A stretch of DNA of 64,000 nucleotides, taken from assembly GCA_965224515.1 (NCBI GenBank), contig OZ245051.1, forward strand, positions 2,356,001 through 2,420,000, read 5' to 3'. The notes below the pieces were generated by a model. That model was not told the DNA's origin and made no database searches. It saw only the letters and a program-made list of their open reading frames with translations. The stretch is from Sedimenticola_A sp040506425. Lineage in GTDB: Bacteria; Pseudomonadota; Gammaproteobacteria; Chromatiales; Chromatiaceae. How positions within the stretch are numbered: the stretch's first letter is position 1; every line of letters begins with the position of its first letter. This document shows positions 7,774 to 15,948 of the stretch, piece after piece. The position numbers and the translations under genes are program-made.

Positions 7774-8703
7774 CTAGTTGGCAGGCTTACGCCAGTACTT
7801 ATGCACAATGATCGTATGCACCAGCAGTCCCGCTGCGGATAGATACCCGATCATCCCGTCGTAGTTGCCCACCAGGGAAACGAGCGGGCTGTCGAAATCC
7901 ACGGCGGTGAATTTGCGTACCGTCTTGATCACGAAAACAAAACCCGCATGCAGACCGATGAGGTAGGCAATGTTTCCTGTGCGCTCCCGTACCACGGCAA
8001 AGAAAGCACCCAGCCCGAACAGGGCCAGAAAAGAGTCGAAGGTGGCCCAGTCGCCGTACTGATTGAAGGCCCCCGAGACCATCTGCAGGCCGCTGTACCA
8101 GGCAAACTCTTCACCTGGGGGGAGGGGCGGGGGCTGGATGAAGTGCATCCAGGCATAGAAGAGGCTAGAGAGGATCATGGTGGCTACAAAGCCATGACTC
8201 TTGCGCAGGGCGCCAAAAAGTCCGCCCCGGAAGAAGGTCTCCTCGATGAATCCGATCAGAATGCCCCCGATCAGGGCCACCAGCAGGGTTTTGAGCAGAA
8301 TGTCGCCCAGGTCTGCCGGCAGGGGTTTCATAATCCGAATGCCGAAGATGAACAGGGCGATGCTGAGGGCGGCCAGGATCAGGAACCCTGCCAGCCAGCC
8401 CCGGAGAATCTCTCGCAGGAACTCTGGGCGGGGCAGGGCGTAGCCCAGGCCCTGCTTGGAATTGAGGGTGTAGTGTCTCAGCAGAAGGATGAAGCCGGGT
8501 ATGGCCACCAGCTTGGCGGTGGTGTTGATCAGCTTGTGAGGCCCCTTGTCCATACCCTCTTCCAGCCACAGGTAGAGGGGGTAGTTGAGCAGGGCGCTTA
8601 TGAAGAGTGCGATCAGGATCAACAGCACGAAATAGGCCAGTGGGCGCATTATCAGCCTTTCCTCGGATAGAGACGGTGGTTTGAATTCGAATAAATCGCT
8701 CAT
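7774..8703 (-). CDS. CPBP family intramembrane metalloprotease
   Basis: A 309-residue polytopic inner-membrane protein with about eight hydrophobic segments. The CAAX-protease/bacteriocin-processing (CPBP) signature is visible: motif 1 EETFFRG (EExxxR) at about residue 153, motif 2 FYAWMHF and a third HAGFVF motif. These glutamates and histidines are the expected zinc or catalytic residues. Family members cleave membrane or prenylated proteins, or act in peptide maturation; no substrate is evident here. It converges on the acyl-CoA synthetase across the repeat region and is divergent from tRNA-Leu. Confidence 0.85.
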   Translation of the reverse strand: MSDLFEFKPPSLSEERLIMRPLAYFVLLILIALFISALLNYPLYLWLEEGMDKGPHKLINTTAKLVAIPGFILLLRHYTLNSKQGLGYALPRPEFLREILRGWLAGFLILAALSIALFIFGIRIMKPLPADLGDILLKTLLVALIGGILIGFIEETFFRGGLFGALRKSHGFVATMILSSLFYAWMHFIQPPPLPPGEEFAWYSGLQMVSGAFNQYGDWATFDSFLALFGLGAFFAVVRERTGNIAYLIGLHAGFVFVIKTVRKFTAVDFDSPLVSLVGNYDGMIGYLSAAGLLVHTIIVHKYWRKPAN

Positions 8704-8729
8704 TCTACCTGAAAAAAAGAGTCAGCAGG

Positions 8730-8760
8730 TTTACAACAGAGCCCTGGCAGGCTGTATAAT
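8730..8760 (+). promoter_or_regulatory. Sigma-70 promoter for tRNA-Leu
   Basis: TTTACA at 8730-8735 and a perfect TATAAT at 8755-8760 are separated by 19 bases. Transcription would start about 45 bases before the tRNA. Confidence 0.55.
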
Positions 8761-8810
8761 GGTCGATTGTCTGGGAGTCCGCCCTCTGTGGAAGTGGGTT
8801 TTTCCAGAAA

Positions 8811-8895
8811 GCGAAAGTGGCGGAATTGGTAGACGCGCCAGATTTAGGTTCTGGTGGGGTAACCCGTGGGAGTTCGAGTCTCCCCTTTCGCACCA
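8811..8895 (+). tRNA. tRNA-Leu (anticodon UAG)
   Basis: The acceptor stem GCGAAAG pairs with CTTTCGC and the 3' ACCA is encoded. The anticodon loop TTTAGGT gives UAG, reading CUN leucine codons. A long variable arm (GGTGGGGTAACCCGT region) marks a class II tRNA, and the T-arm GGGAGTTCGAGTCTCCC is canonical. It lies just upstream of tig. Confidence 0.96.
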
Positions 8896-8979
8896 GTTTT
8901 TTTCGTTCGCAGTTGAATAACTGCGGTGCTCCATTTTGATATAGCAAAGTTGGCAGCAAATTCTGCCAGAGAGGTTTTC

Positions 8980-10293
8980 ATGCAAGTTTCGGTTGAATCA
9001 AGTGAAGGGCTTGAGCGTCGTATGACTGTTGAGCTGCCTGTTGAGCAAGTCAACGAGGCGGTTGAGAAGCGTCTGAAAGAGGTCGCTCGTACTGTAAAGC
9101 TGGATGGTTTCCGTCCCGGCAAGGTGCCCATGTCAGTGGTACGCAAGCGCTACACCGACCAGGTATATCAGGAAGTGTTCGGCGACCTGGTCCAGTCAAC
9201 CTATTTCCAGGCTCTTGCCCAGGAGAAGCTCCAGCCTGCCGGAGAGCCGGTGGTTGAGCCTCTTGAAAAGAGTGCTGACGAAGGCATGGGTTATGTTGCC
9301 ACGTTTGAAGTGATGCCTGAGATTACTGTTCAGGATATCAGCGGTAAAACCGTCAGTCGTCCCGTGGCCGAAGTCACAGACGAAGATTTTGACGCCATGA
9401 TGGACAAGCTGCGCAATCAGCGCACCACCTGGAATGACGTTGAACGCGCCGCCCAGGATGGCGACCAGGTGACTATCGATTTTGTCGGCAAGATCGACGG
9501 TGAGGCTTTCGAAGGTGGTACCGCAGACGGCGTACCCCTGGTTCTGGGCTCAAGCAGCATGATCGATGGCTTCGAATCCGGCCTCGTTGGTGCCAGTGCT
9601 GAAGATGAGCGCGCCCTGGATCTGAAATTTCCCGATGATTACCGGGTTGAAAGCCTGGCAGGAAAAGCGGCAACCTTTGATGTGAAGGTAACCAAGGTTG
9701 CTGAACCTGTACTCCCCGAGGTTGATGACGAGTTCGCCAAGGCCTTCGGTATCACTGAGGGTGGCGTAGAGGCTCTGCATAAGGAGATTCGCTCCAACAT
9801 GGAGCGCGAGCTGGAGGAGAAGATCCGCAGTTCACTCAAAGACCAGGCGATGGAAGTACTGCTGGACGCCAACCCGATCGATATTCCTGCTGTGATGATC
9901 AAGCAGGAGTCCGAAGCCCTGCTGCAGCAGACCAAGGCGAACATGGCCCAGCAGGGCCACGACAGCCAGCTTGATCTGCCGGTCAGCCTGTTCGAAGACC
10001 AGGCCAAGCGCCGGGTCAGTCTCGGCTTGGTTATTGGCGAGGTGATCAAGGCGAACAAGATCGAACTGGATGGTGATCGTGTCCGCGAGAAGGTTGAGCA
10101 GTTCGCCCAGTCTTATGAGAAGCCTCAAGAGGTTATCGACTACTACTACAGCAACAAGCAGCAGTTGGCCTCTATAGAGAATGTTGTTCTGGAAGACCAG
10201 GTGGTTGACTGGGTTCTGGAGCAGGTCAAGGTTGAGGATGCCCCCGCAGCGTTTGCAGAGCTGATGGCTCCCCAGGCCGACCCTGCAGCCTAA
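8980..10293 (+). CDS. tig: Trigger factor, ribosome-associated chaperone
   Basis: Binds ribosomal protein L23 at the exit tunnel and folds nascent chains; it also has peptidyl-prolyl isomerase activity. The 437-residue protein has the ribosome-binding signature GFRPGKVPMSVVRKRY at about residue 45. A central FKBP-like domain follows (GDQVTIDFVGKIDGEAFEGG at about 155), then the helical C-terminal arms. The open frame extends upstream to 8926, but ATG 8980 gives the canonical MQVSVESSEGLERRM start with GAGAGG upstream. It heads the tig-clpP-clpX-lon order. Confidence 0.96.
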   Translation: MQVSVESSEGLERRMTVELPVEQVNEAVEKRLKEVARTVKLDGFRPGKVPMSVVRKRYTDQVYQEVFGDLVQSTYFQALAQEKLQPAGEPVVEPLEKSADEGMGYVATFEVMPEITVQDISGKTVSRPVAEVTDEDFDAMMDKLRNQRTTWNDVERAAQDGDQVTIDFVGKIDGEAFEGGTADGVPLVLGSSSMIDGFESGLVGASAEDERALDLKFPDDYRVESLAGKAATFDVKVTKVAEPVLPEVDDEFAKAFGITEGGVEALHKEIRSNMERELEEKIRSSLKDQAMEVLLDANPIDIPAVMIKQESEALLQQTKANMAQQGHDSQLDLPVSLFEDQAKRRVSLGLVIGEVIKANKIELDGDRVREKVEQFAQSYEKPQEVIDYYYSNKQQLASIENVVLEDQVVDWVLEQVKVEDAPAAFAELMAPQADPAA

Positions 10294-10317
10294 TAAGTTT
10301 TAAAGGATTTCACTACT

Positions 10318-10962
10318 ATGACCGATATAAGCCACATGGGCGGATTAGATGCACAAAATCTGGGGCTGGTTCCGATAGTCGTCGAGCAGACGGCCAGGGG
10401 CGAGCGCTCGTATGACATCTATTCCCGTCTGCTCAAGGAGCGGGTGATATTCCTTGTGGGTCCTGTGGAAGATCACATGGCCAACCTTGTGGTTGCCCAG
10501 TTGCTCTTCCTTGAGTCGGAGAATCCCGACAAGGATGTTCACATCTATATCAATTCACCCGGTGGCTCGGTCAGTGCTGGATTGGCTATTTACGACACCA
10601 TGCAGTTCATCCGGCCTGATGTAAGCACCATGTGTATCGGCCAGGCTGCCAGCATGGGTGCCTTGCTGCTGGCTGGTGGTGCGGCGGGCAAGCGATACTG
10701 TCTCCCCCACTCAAGAATGATGATTCACCAGCCCCTGGGCGGTTTTCAGGGTCAGGCGAGCGATATCGAGATCCACGCCAAGGAGATTCTCCTGCTGCGT
10801 GACCGCCTGAACCAGATCATGGCCAGACACACCGGGCAGCCATTTGAGAAAGTCGAGCAGGATACCGAGCGTGATAATTTCATGAGCGGTGAGGAAGCAG
10901 TGGAATATGGGCTTATCGACCAGGTATTGACCCAGCGCATCGGAATTGCCGAGACGGACTGA
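10318..10962 (+). CDS. clpP: ATP-dependent Clp protease proteolytic subunit
   Basis: A serine peptidase that forms two stacked seven-subunit rings and degrades substrates unfolded by ClpX or ClpA. The 214-residue protein has the complete catalytic triad: Ser112 in GQAASMGALLL, His137 in MIHQPLGG and Asp186. NSPGGSV forms the oxyanion region. It starts 24 bases after tig, with AAAGGA as ribosome-binding site, and is probably co-transcribed with it. Confidence 0.97.
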   Translation: MTDISHMGGLDAQNLGLVPIVVEQTARGERSYDIYSRLLKERVIFLVGPVEDHMANLVVAQLLFLESENPDKDVHIYINSPGGSVSAGLAIYDTMQFIRPDVSTMCIGQAASMGALLLAGGAAGKRYCLPHSRMMIHQPLGGFQGQASDIEIHAKEILLLRDRLNQIMARHTGQPFEKVEQDTERDNFMSGEEAVEYGLIDQVLTQRIGIAETD

Positions 10963-11187
10963 TTTTACTGTTCAGATAGGCTAACCTATTGATTAAGTAT
11001 GCAATTGATGGGTTAATTGAGGTAGGTGACCCCAGAAGGCTGGAGAGGACGTAGAGGTTCTCCCCTCTGTCAGCGGGTAGATGGGGGACCTTGTCAACCT
11101 ATTGCAATCGGATATGATGGACCTCATGTTACGGTTTCGTGATTGGAGTTTTTACCAGGGCCTGCCTGGTGGTAAGAGGAAGTCTGT

Positions 11188-12459
11188 ATGAGTGACGACA
11201 AGACAAAAGGCGATGACGGCAAGCTGCTTTATTGCTCTTTTTGTGGAAAAAGCCAGCACGAGGTACGCAAGCTGATTGCAGGCCCATCCGTCTTCATCTG
11301 CGATGAGTGCGTCGAACTCTGCAACGACATCATTCGTGAAGAGATGCAGGAGAGCGGTGCAGAGGGTACCGGTCAGCTGCCGAAGCCTCACGAAATCTTT
11401 GAAATGCTCGACCAGTATGTCATCGGTCAGGCCCGTGCAAAGAAGGTCCTCTCTGTAGCGGTTTACAACCACTACAAGCGACTGGAGGCAAGTGCCAGCA
11501 AGGATGAGATTGAGATTGCCAAGAGCAATATTCTGTTCATTGGTCCAACCGGTTCCGGTAAGACCCTGCTGGCTGAAACACTGGCCCGGCTTTTGAATGT
11601 ACCTTTCACCATTGCAGACGCAACCACCCTCACCGAGGCGGGTTATGTTGGTGAGGATGTCGAGAATATCATCCAGAAGCTGCTCCAGAAGTGTGACTAC
11701 GATGTTGAGAAGGCCCAGACCGGCATTGTCTACATCGACGAGATTGACAAGATCTCCCGCAAGTCAGACAACCCCTCCATTACCCGTGACGTCTCTGGTG
11801 AAGGCGTTCAGCAGGCACTGCTGAAACTGATCGAGGGTACCGTGGCATCGGTTCCTCCCCAGGGTGGTCGCAAGCACCCCCAGCAGGAGTTCCTGCAGGT
11901 TGATACATCAAGCATCCTGTTCATCGTCGGCGGTGCGTTCGCCGGACTGGACAAGGTGATCCGCAATCGCTCAGAAAAAGGCGGTATCGGATTTTCGGCA
12001 GAGGTGCGCAGCAAGGATGAAACCAAGGATATCGGCGAAATTATTGTCAGTGTTGAACCGGAAGACCTTATCCAGTACGGCCTGATCCCCGAATTCGTTG
12101 GTCGTCTGCCCGTGGTCGCCACTCTTGAAGAGCTGGATGAAGATGCACTGGTGCAGATACTGACCGAACCAAAGAATGCACTGGTTAAACAGTATGGACG
12201 CCTGTTCGATATGGAAGACTGCGAACTGGAGTTCAGAGAGGATGCCCTTCGCGCAATAGCACGCAAGGCCATGGAGCGGAAGACCGGTGCGCGTGGTCTT
12301 CGGACCATCATGGAGCAGGTTCTGTTGGATACCATGTACGATTTGCCATCAATGGATGATGTGAGCAAAGTTGTTGTCGATGAGTCTGTCATCGCCGGTG
12401 AGAACGATCCCTATATCATCTACGAAGGCGGCGAAAAGCAGCTTGCAGTGTCAGACTGA
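11188..12459 (+). CDS. clpX: ATP-dependent Clp protease ATP-binding subunit ClpX
   Basis: The AAA+ unfoldase partner of ClpP, which recognises degradation tags such as ssrA. The 423-residue protein has the N-terminal zinc-binding domain with four cysteines (CSFCGK and CDECVELC), used for substrate and adaptor binding. Walker A GPTGSGKT is at residues 119-126, Walker B VYIDEIDKI follows, and sensor residues lie in the C-terminal domain. A 225-base gap separates it from clpP. A strong ribosome-binding site (AGAGGAAG) precedes the ATG. Confidence 0.97.
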   Translation: MSDDKTKGDDGKLLYCSFCGKSQHEVRKLIAGPSVFICDECVELCNDIIREEMQESGAEGTGQLPKPHEIFEMLDQYVIGQARAKKVLSVAVYNHYKRLEASASKDEIEIAKSNILFIGPTGSGKTLLAETLARLLNVPFTIADATTLTEAGYVGEDVENIIQKLLQKCDYDVEKAQTGIVYIDEIDKISRKSDNPSITRDVSGEGVQQALLKLIEGTVASVPPQGGRKHPQQEFLQVDTSSILFIVGGAFAGLDKVIRNRSEKGGIGFSAEVRSKDETKDIGEIIVSVEPEDLIQYGLIPEFVGRLPVVATLEELDEDALVQILTEPKNALVKQYGRLFDMEDCELEFREDALRAIARKAMERKTGARGLRTIMEQVLLDTMYDLPSMDDVSKVVVDESVIAGENDPYIIYEGGEKQLAVSD

Positions 12460-12533
12460 CTTTTGTCTTTCGTATGCATTTGAATTCCGGCATACAGATA
12501 CAGCGGCATGCGGATATACGTTAGCCAACGGGG

Positions 12534-12561
12534 CTTGAATATACCGTTTTCAGCCCCACCA
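12534..12561 (+). promoter_or_regulatory. Heat-shock sigma-32-type promoter of lon
   Basis: CTTGAA at 12534-12539, a 14-base spacer and CCCCACCA at 12554-12561 fit the sigma-32 consensus (CTTGAA, 13-15 bases, CCCCATnT) closely. It lies about 155 bases upstream of lon in the 256-base clpX-lon gap. lon is a known heat-shock gene in related bacteria, which supports the call. Confidence 0.7.
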
Positions 12562-12715
12562 TAATTACAATCATATACACGTGACAGAGTGACAATCTCT
12601 TTCACAGTTTTTTATAGATTCCCCGGTAGCGAGCCTGATTTTTCCACCGACAGGAAGGTCGGTCTACAAAGCATGCAGGCTCCAGGGGACTCTTCTTGCA
12701 GGAGGAACGCCCGTT

Positions 12716-15160
12716 ATGGGTAAGAGCGATACCACCTCAACCGCATTAAGTGGAAACAACTACCTTTCAGCTGTTCTGCCCTTGAGGGATGTCGTGGTCT
12801 ATCCGCACATGGTCATTCCCCTGTTTGTAGGGCGCGAGAAGTCCATCAAGGCGCTTGATGCCGCGATGAAGGACAACAAGCAGATCCTCCTGGTGGCCCA
12901 GAAGAGTGCGGACACGGATGATCCTGCCATCAAGGATATGCACACGGTGGGTACCCTTGCCAATATCCTGCAGTTGCTGAAGCTCCCCGATGGCACCGTC
13001 AAGGTGTTGGTTGAGGGTAACGAGCGTGTCACTATCAGCAAGTTTCTCTCCGATAACGATTACTACACTGCCCAGCTGGTACCGATCTATGATGAGCCGG
13101 GTCTGGAAGAGCGTGAGATGGAGGTGTTGACCCGTTCTGCCACCGCACTCTTTGATCAGTATGTAAAGCTCAACAAGAAAGTACCCCCCGAGGTGCTTAC
13201 ATCACTGTCCAGTATTGATGACCCAAGTCGGCTGGCCGATACCATGGCGGCCCACATGTCTCTCAAGCTCGATGAGAAACAGCGTGTTCTCGAGATGGCC
13301 AACGTGCAGGAGCGCCTCGAACACCTTATGGGGCTGATGGAGTCAGAGAATGATCTTCTGCAGATGGAGAAGCGTATCCGCGGGCGGGTAAAGCGCCAGA
13401 TGGAGAAGAACCAGCGCGAGTACTATCTGAATGAGCAGATGAAGGCGATCCAGAAGGAGTTGGGAGAGCTGGATGAGGCGCCTAACGAGATCGAGGATCT
13501 GACCAACCGCATCGAAAAGGCCGGGATGACCAAAGAGGCCAAGGGCAAGGCTCAGGCCGAGTTGAACAAGCTCAAACTGATGTCACCCATGTCTGCAGAG
13601 GCTACGGTTGTTCGAAACTATATCGACACCCTGGTCAGCGTGCCCTGGAAAAAACGTACCAAGATCCGTAATGATCTCTCAGCAGCAGAGGATGTACTGG
13701 AAGCCGATCACTACGGACTGGAAAAGGTCAAAGAACGCATCATCGAGTACCTGGCTGTACAGCAGCGTGTACGCAAGCTCAAGGGCCCTATACTTTGTCT
13801 TGTCGGGCCTCCCGGTGTGGGCAAGACATCGGTAGGCCAGTCCATCGCGCGTGCAACCAATCGCAAGTTCGTACGTATGGCGCTGGGTGGTGTTCGCGAT
13901 GAGGCCGAAATCCGCGGTCACCGCAGGACTTACATCGGCGCACTGCCGGGCAAGATTATCCAGAATCTCTCAAAGGTTGCGACCCGCAATCCGCTGTTCC
14001 TGCTCGACGAGATCGACAAGATGGCTATGGATTTTCGTGGTGACCCTGCATCGGCTCTACTCGAGGTGCTGGATCCCGAACAGAACCACACCTTTGTGGA
14101 CCATTACCTTGAAGTGGATTTCGATCTGTCCGAAACCATGTTCGTGGCTACGGCCAACACAATGAACATTCCACCGGCCCTGCTGGACCGCATGGAGGTT
14201 ATTCGCCTGTCGGGTTACACCGAAGATGAGAAGGTGAATATCGCCATCCGCTACCTGGTGCCCAAACAGATGGAGAACAGCGGTCTGAAAGAGGCCGAAC
14301 TGCAGATTCGTGAAAGCGCCCTGCGGGACATCGTTCGCTACTACACCCGTGAAGCCGGTGTGCGTAATCTAGAGCGTGAAATTTCCAAGATCTGCCGCAA
14401 GGTGGTAAAAGAAATTCTGCTCAAGAAAGAGGGCAAGCGGGTGGTAACACCCAAGAGCCTGGAGAAATATCTCGGTGTTCAGCGCTTCCGCTACGGTGAG
14501 GCAGATGAGTTTGATCAGGTTGGCCAGGTAACCGGTCTGGCCTGGACTGAGGTCGGTGGTGAGTTGCTCAGGATTGAGTCGGCCCTGGTTCCCGGTAAAG
14601 GGCGTCTCAGCCATACAGGTCAGCTTGGCGAGGTAATGCAGGAGTCAATCCAGGCGGCAATGACCGTTGTGCGCAGTCGCGCCGGTGTTCTCGGGCTGGA
14701 AGAGGATTTCTATCAGAAGTACGATGTGCATATACATGTGCCCGAAGGCGCTACACCGAAAGATGGTCCCAGTGCCGGTATTGGCATGTGCACCTGCCTG
14801 GTATCAGCCCTGACCCAGATTCCGGTCAAGGCAGATGTGGCCATGACAGGTGAGATTACACTGCGTGGTGAAGTGCTGCCTATCGGTGGCTTGAAGGAGA
14901 AACTCCTTGCGGCTCATCGCGGTGGAATCAAGACGGTGATCATCCCGGAAGAGAATGAACGTGACCTGGTCGATATACCGAAAAACATCAAGCAGAATCT
15001 TGAGATCAAGCCTGTGCGCTGGATCGATGAGGTGTTGGAAATTGCCTTGATCAGGATGCCTGAACCAAAAGCAGATGAGGCTTCAGAGACCGCTGCGAAG
15101 AGCAAATCAACAAGCAGAAAAAAGGTCACCAAGAAAGGTAGCGGCCTTACCAGGCACTGA
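12716..15160 (+). CDS. lon: ATP-dependent protease Lon (La)
   Basis: An AAA+ serine protease that degrades misfolded and short-lived regulatory proteins. The 814-residue protein has the N-terminal substrate-binding domain (PLRDVVVYPHMVIPLFVGRE). The long helical region contains MEKNQREYYLNEQMKAIQKE. Walker A GPPGVGKT is at 364-371, Walker B LFLLDEIDKM follows, and the protease domain carries Ser686 (PKDGPSAG) and Lys729 (LKEKLL), the catalytic dyad. The C-terminal tail is lysine-rich. The ATG is preceded by GCAGGAGGAA. A sigma-32-like promoter lies upstream and hupB follows, as in other gammaproteobacteria. Confidence 0.97.
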   Translation: MGKSDTTSTALSGNNYLSAVLPLRDVVVYPHMVIPLFVGREKSIKALDAAMKDNKQILLVAQKSADTDDPAIKDMHTVGTLANILQLLKLPDGTVKVLVEGNERVTISKFLSDNDYYTAQLVPIYDEPGLEEREMEVLTRSATALFDQYVKLNKKVPPEVLTSLSSIDDPSRLADTMAAHMSLKLDEKQRVLEMANVQERLEHLMGLMESENDLLQMEKRIRGRVKRQMEKNQREYYLNEQMKAIQKELGELDEAPNEIEDLTNRIEKAGMTKEAKGKAQAELNKLKLMSPMSAEATVVRNYIDTLVSVPWKKRTKIRNDLSAAEDVLEADHYGLEKVKERIIEYLAVQQRVRKLKGPILCLVGPPGVGKTSVGQSIARATNRKFVRMALGGVRDEAEIRGHRRTYIGALPGKIIQNLSKVATRNPLFLLDEIDKMAMDFRGDPASALLEVLDPEQNHTFVDHYLEVDFDLSETMFVATANTMNIPPALLDRMEVIRLSGYTEDEKVNIAIRYLVPKQMENSGLKEAELQIRESALRDIVRYYTREAGVRNLEREISKICRKVVKEILLKKEGKRVVTPKSLEKYLGVQRFRYGEADEFDQVGQVTGLAWTEVGGELLRIESALVPGKGRLSHTGQLGEVMQESIQAAMTVVRSRAGVLGLEEDFYQKYDVHIHVPEGATPKDGPSAGIGMCTCLVSALTQIPVKADVAMTGEITLRGEVLPIGGLKEKLLAAHRGGIKTVIIPEENERDLVDIPKNIKQNLEIKPVRWIDEVLEIALIRMPEPKADEASETAAKSKSTSRKKVTKKGSGLTRH

Positions 15161-15297
15161 AGCTGTTTCCCATAAAAAAAAACATGGTCGTGCGGCACAT
15201 TTGAGATATGTGCCGGACGCTCCTGTTTAGTAAGAGAAAAATCGGGTGCACTACCTCGAAAGGTGCATAAAATCAGGCTTTTTTGATGTATCACAGC

Positions 15298-15327
15298 TTG
15301 ACACTGAATCTTTCTCACTGGTATAAA
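15298..15327 (+). promoter_or_regulatory. Strong sigma-70 promoter of hupB
   Basis: A perfect TTGACA at 15298-15303, an 18-base spacer and TATAAA at 15322-15327 lie about 99 bases before the hupB ATG. A strong independent promoter fits an abundant nucleoid protein. Confidence 0.7.
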
Positions 15328-15425
15328 TTTACCCGTTTTCGCACACCGCGCAGAATCGTAAAAACACTATTAATCTCAGGTGCACGAACAGCACCTAAAA
15401 AATAACCGAAGGGGAGACACTCTTA

Positions 15426-15698
15426 ATGAATAAGACGGAATTAATCGACGCAATGGCTGATGCAGCAGATATCTCAAAAGCAGCAGCTGGTCGTGCACTG
15501 GATGGCATGGTTGAGGCTATTACTGGCGCCTTGAAAGATGGCGACCAGGTTTCCATCGTTGGCTTTGGATCTTTCACTGTACGTGAGCGCGCAGCACGTA
15601 CCGGGCGTAATCCTCAGACTGGTGCCACCATCCAGATTGCAGCTTCAAAAAATCCTGCATTTAAGGCTGGTAAAGCACTTAAGGATGCCGTAAACTAG
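15426..15698 (+). CDS. hupB: DNA-binding protein HU-beta
   Basis: A 90-residue histone-like protein that bends and compacts DNA as a dimer. It has the HU/IHF signature GFGSFTVRERAARTGRNPQTG and the intercalating proline in the beta arm (RNPQTG). The N-terminus MNKTELIDAMADAADISKAAA is typical of HU rather than IHF. The ATG follows AAGGGGAG. The gene lies between lon and two tRNA genes. Confidence 0.96.
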   Translation: MNKTELIDAMADAADISKAAAGRALDGMVEAITGALKDGDQVSIVGFGSFTVRERAARTGRNPQTGATIQIAASKNPAFKAGKALKDAVN

Positions 15699-15710
15699 CG
15701 CGCCTTCCTC

Positions 15711-15786
15711 GGGTGCTTAGCTCAGCTGGGAGAGCATCGCCCTTACAAGGCGAGGGTCGCAGGTTCGATCCCTGCAGCACCCACCA
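15711..15786 (+). tRNA. tRNA-Val (anticodon UAC)
   Basis: A 76-base cloverleaf. The acceptor GGGTGCT pairs with AGCACCC, the loop CTTACAA gives anticodon UAC, the T-arm is CAGGTTCGATCCCTG and CCA is encoded. It lies 12 bases after hupB. Confidence 0.97.
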
Positions 15787-15791
15787 AATTA

Positions 15792-15868
15792 GGAGTGGTA
15801 GTTCAGTTGGTTAGAATACCGGCCTGTCACGCCGGGGGTCGCGGGTTCGAGTCCCGTCCACTCCGCCA
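15792..15868 (+). tRNA. tRNA-Asp (anticodon GUC)
   Basis: A 77-base cloverleaf. The acceptor GGAGTGG pairs with CCACTCC, the anticodon loop CTGTCAC gives GUC and CCA is encoded. It is 5 bases after tRNA-Val, so the two are processed from one transcript. Confidence 0.97.
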
Positions 15869-15884
15869 ACCTTAAGAAGACACG

Positions 15885-15915
15885 CGGGGTATCATCTGAT
15901 ACCCCGTTTGTGTTT
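15885..15915 (+). terminator. Intrinsic terminator of the tRNA-Val/tRNA-Asp unit
   Basis: A 9-bp stem (CGGGGTATC / GATACCCCG) with a 4-base loop is followed by TTTGTGTTT, 16 bases after tRNA-Asp. Confidence 0.75.
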
Positions 15916-15948
15916 CAGCCACCAATATTTCATATCGCGAGAACGACC

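Noticed and set aside
15194..15214. 7-bp hairpin after lon as a terminator
   Set aside because: GGCACAT/ATGTGCC has a 7-base loop and no T run, so it is unlikely to terminate transcription.
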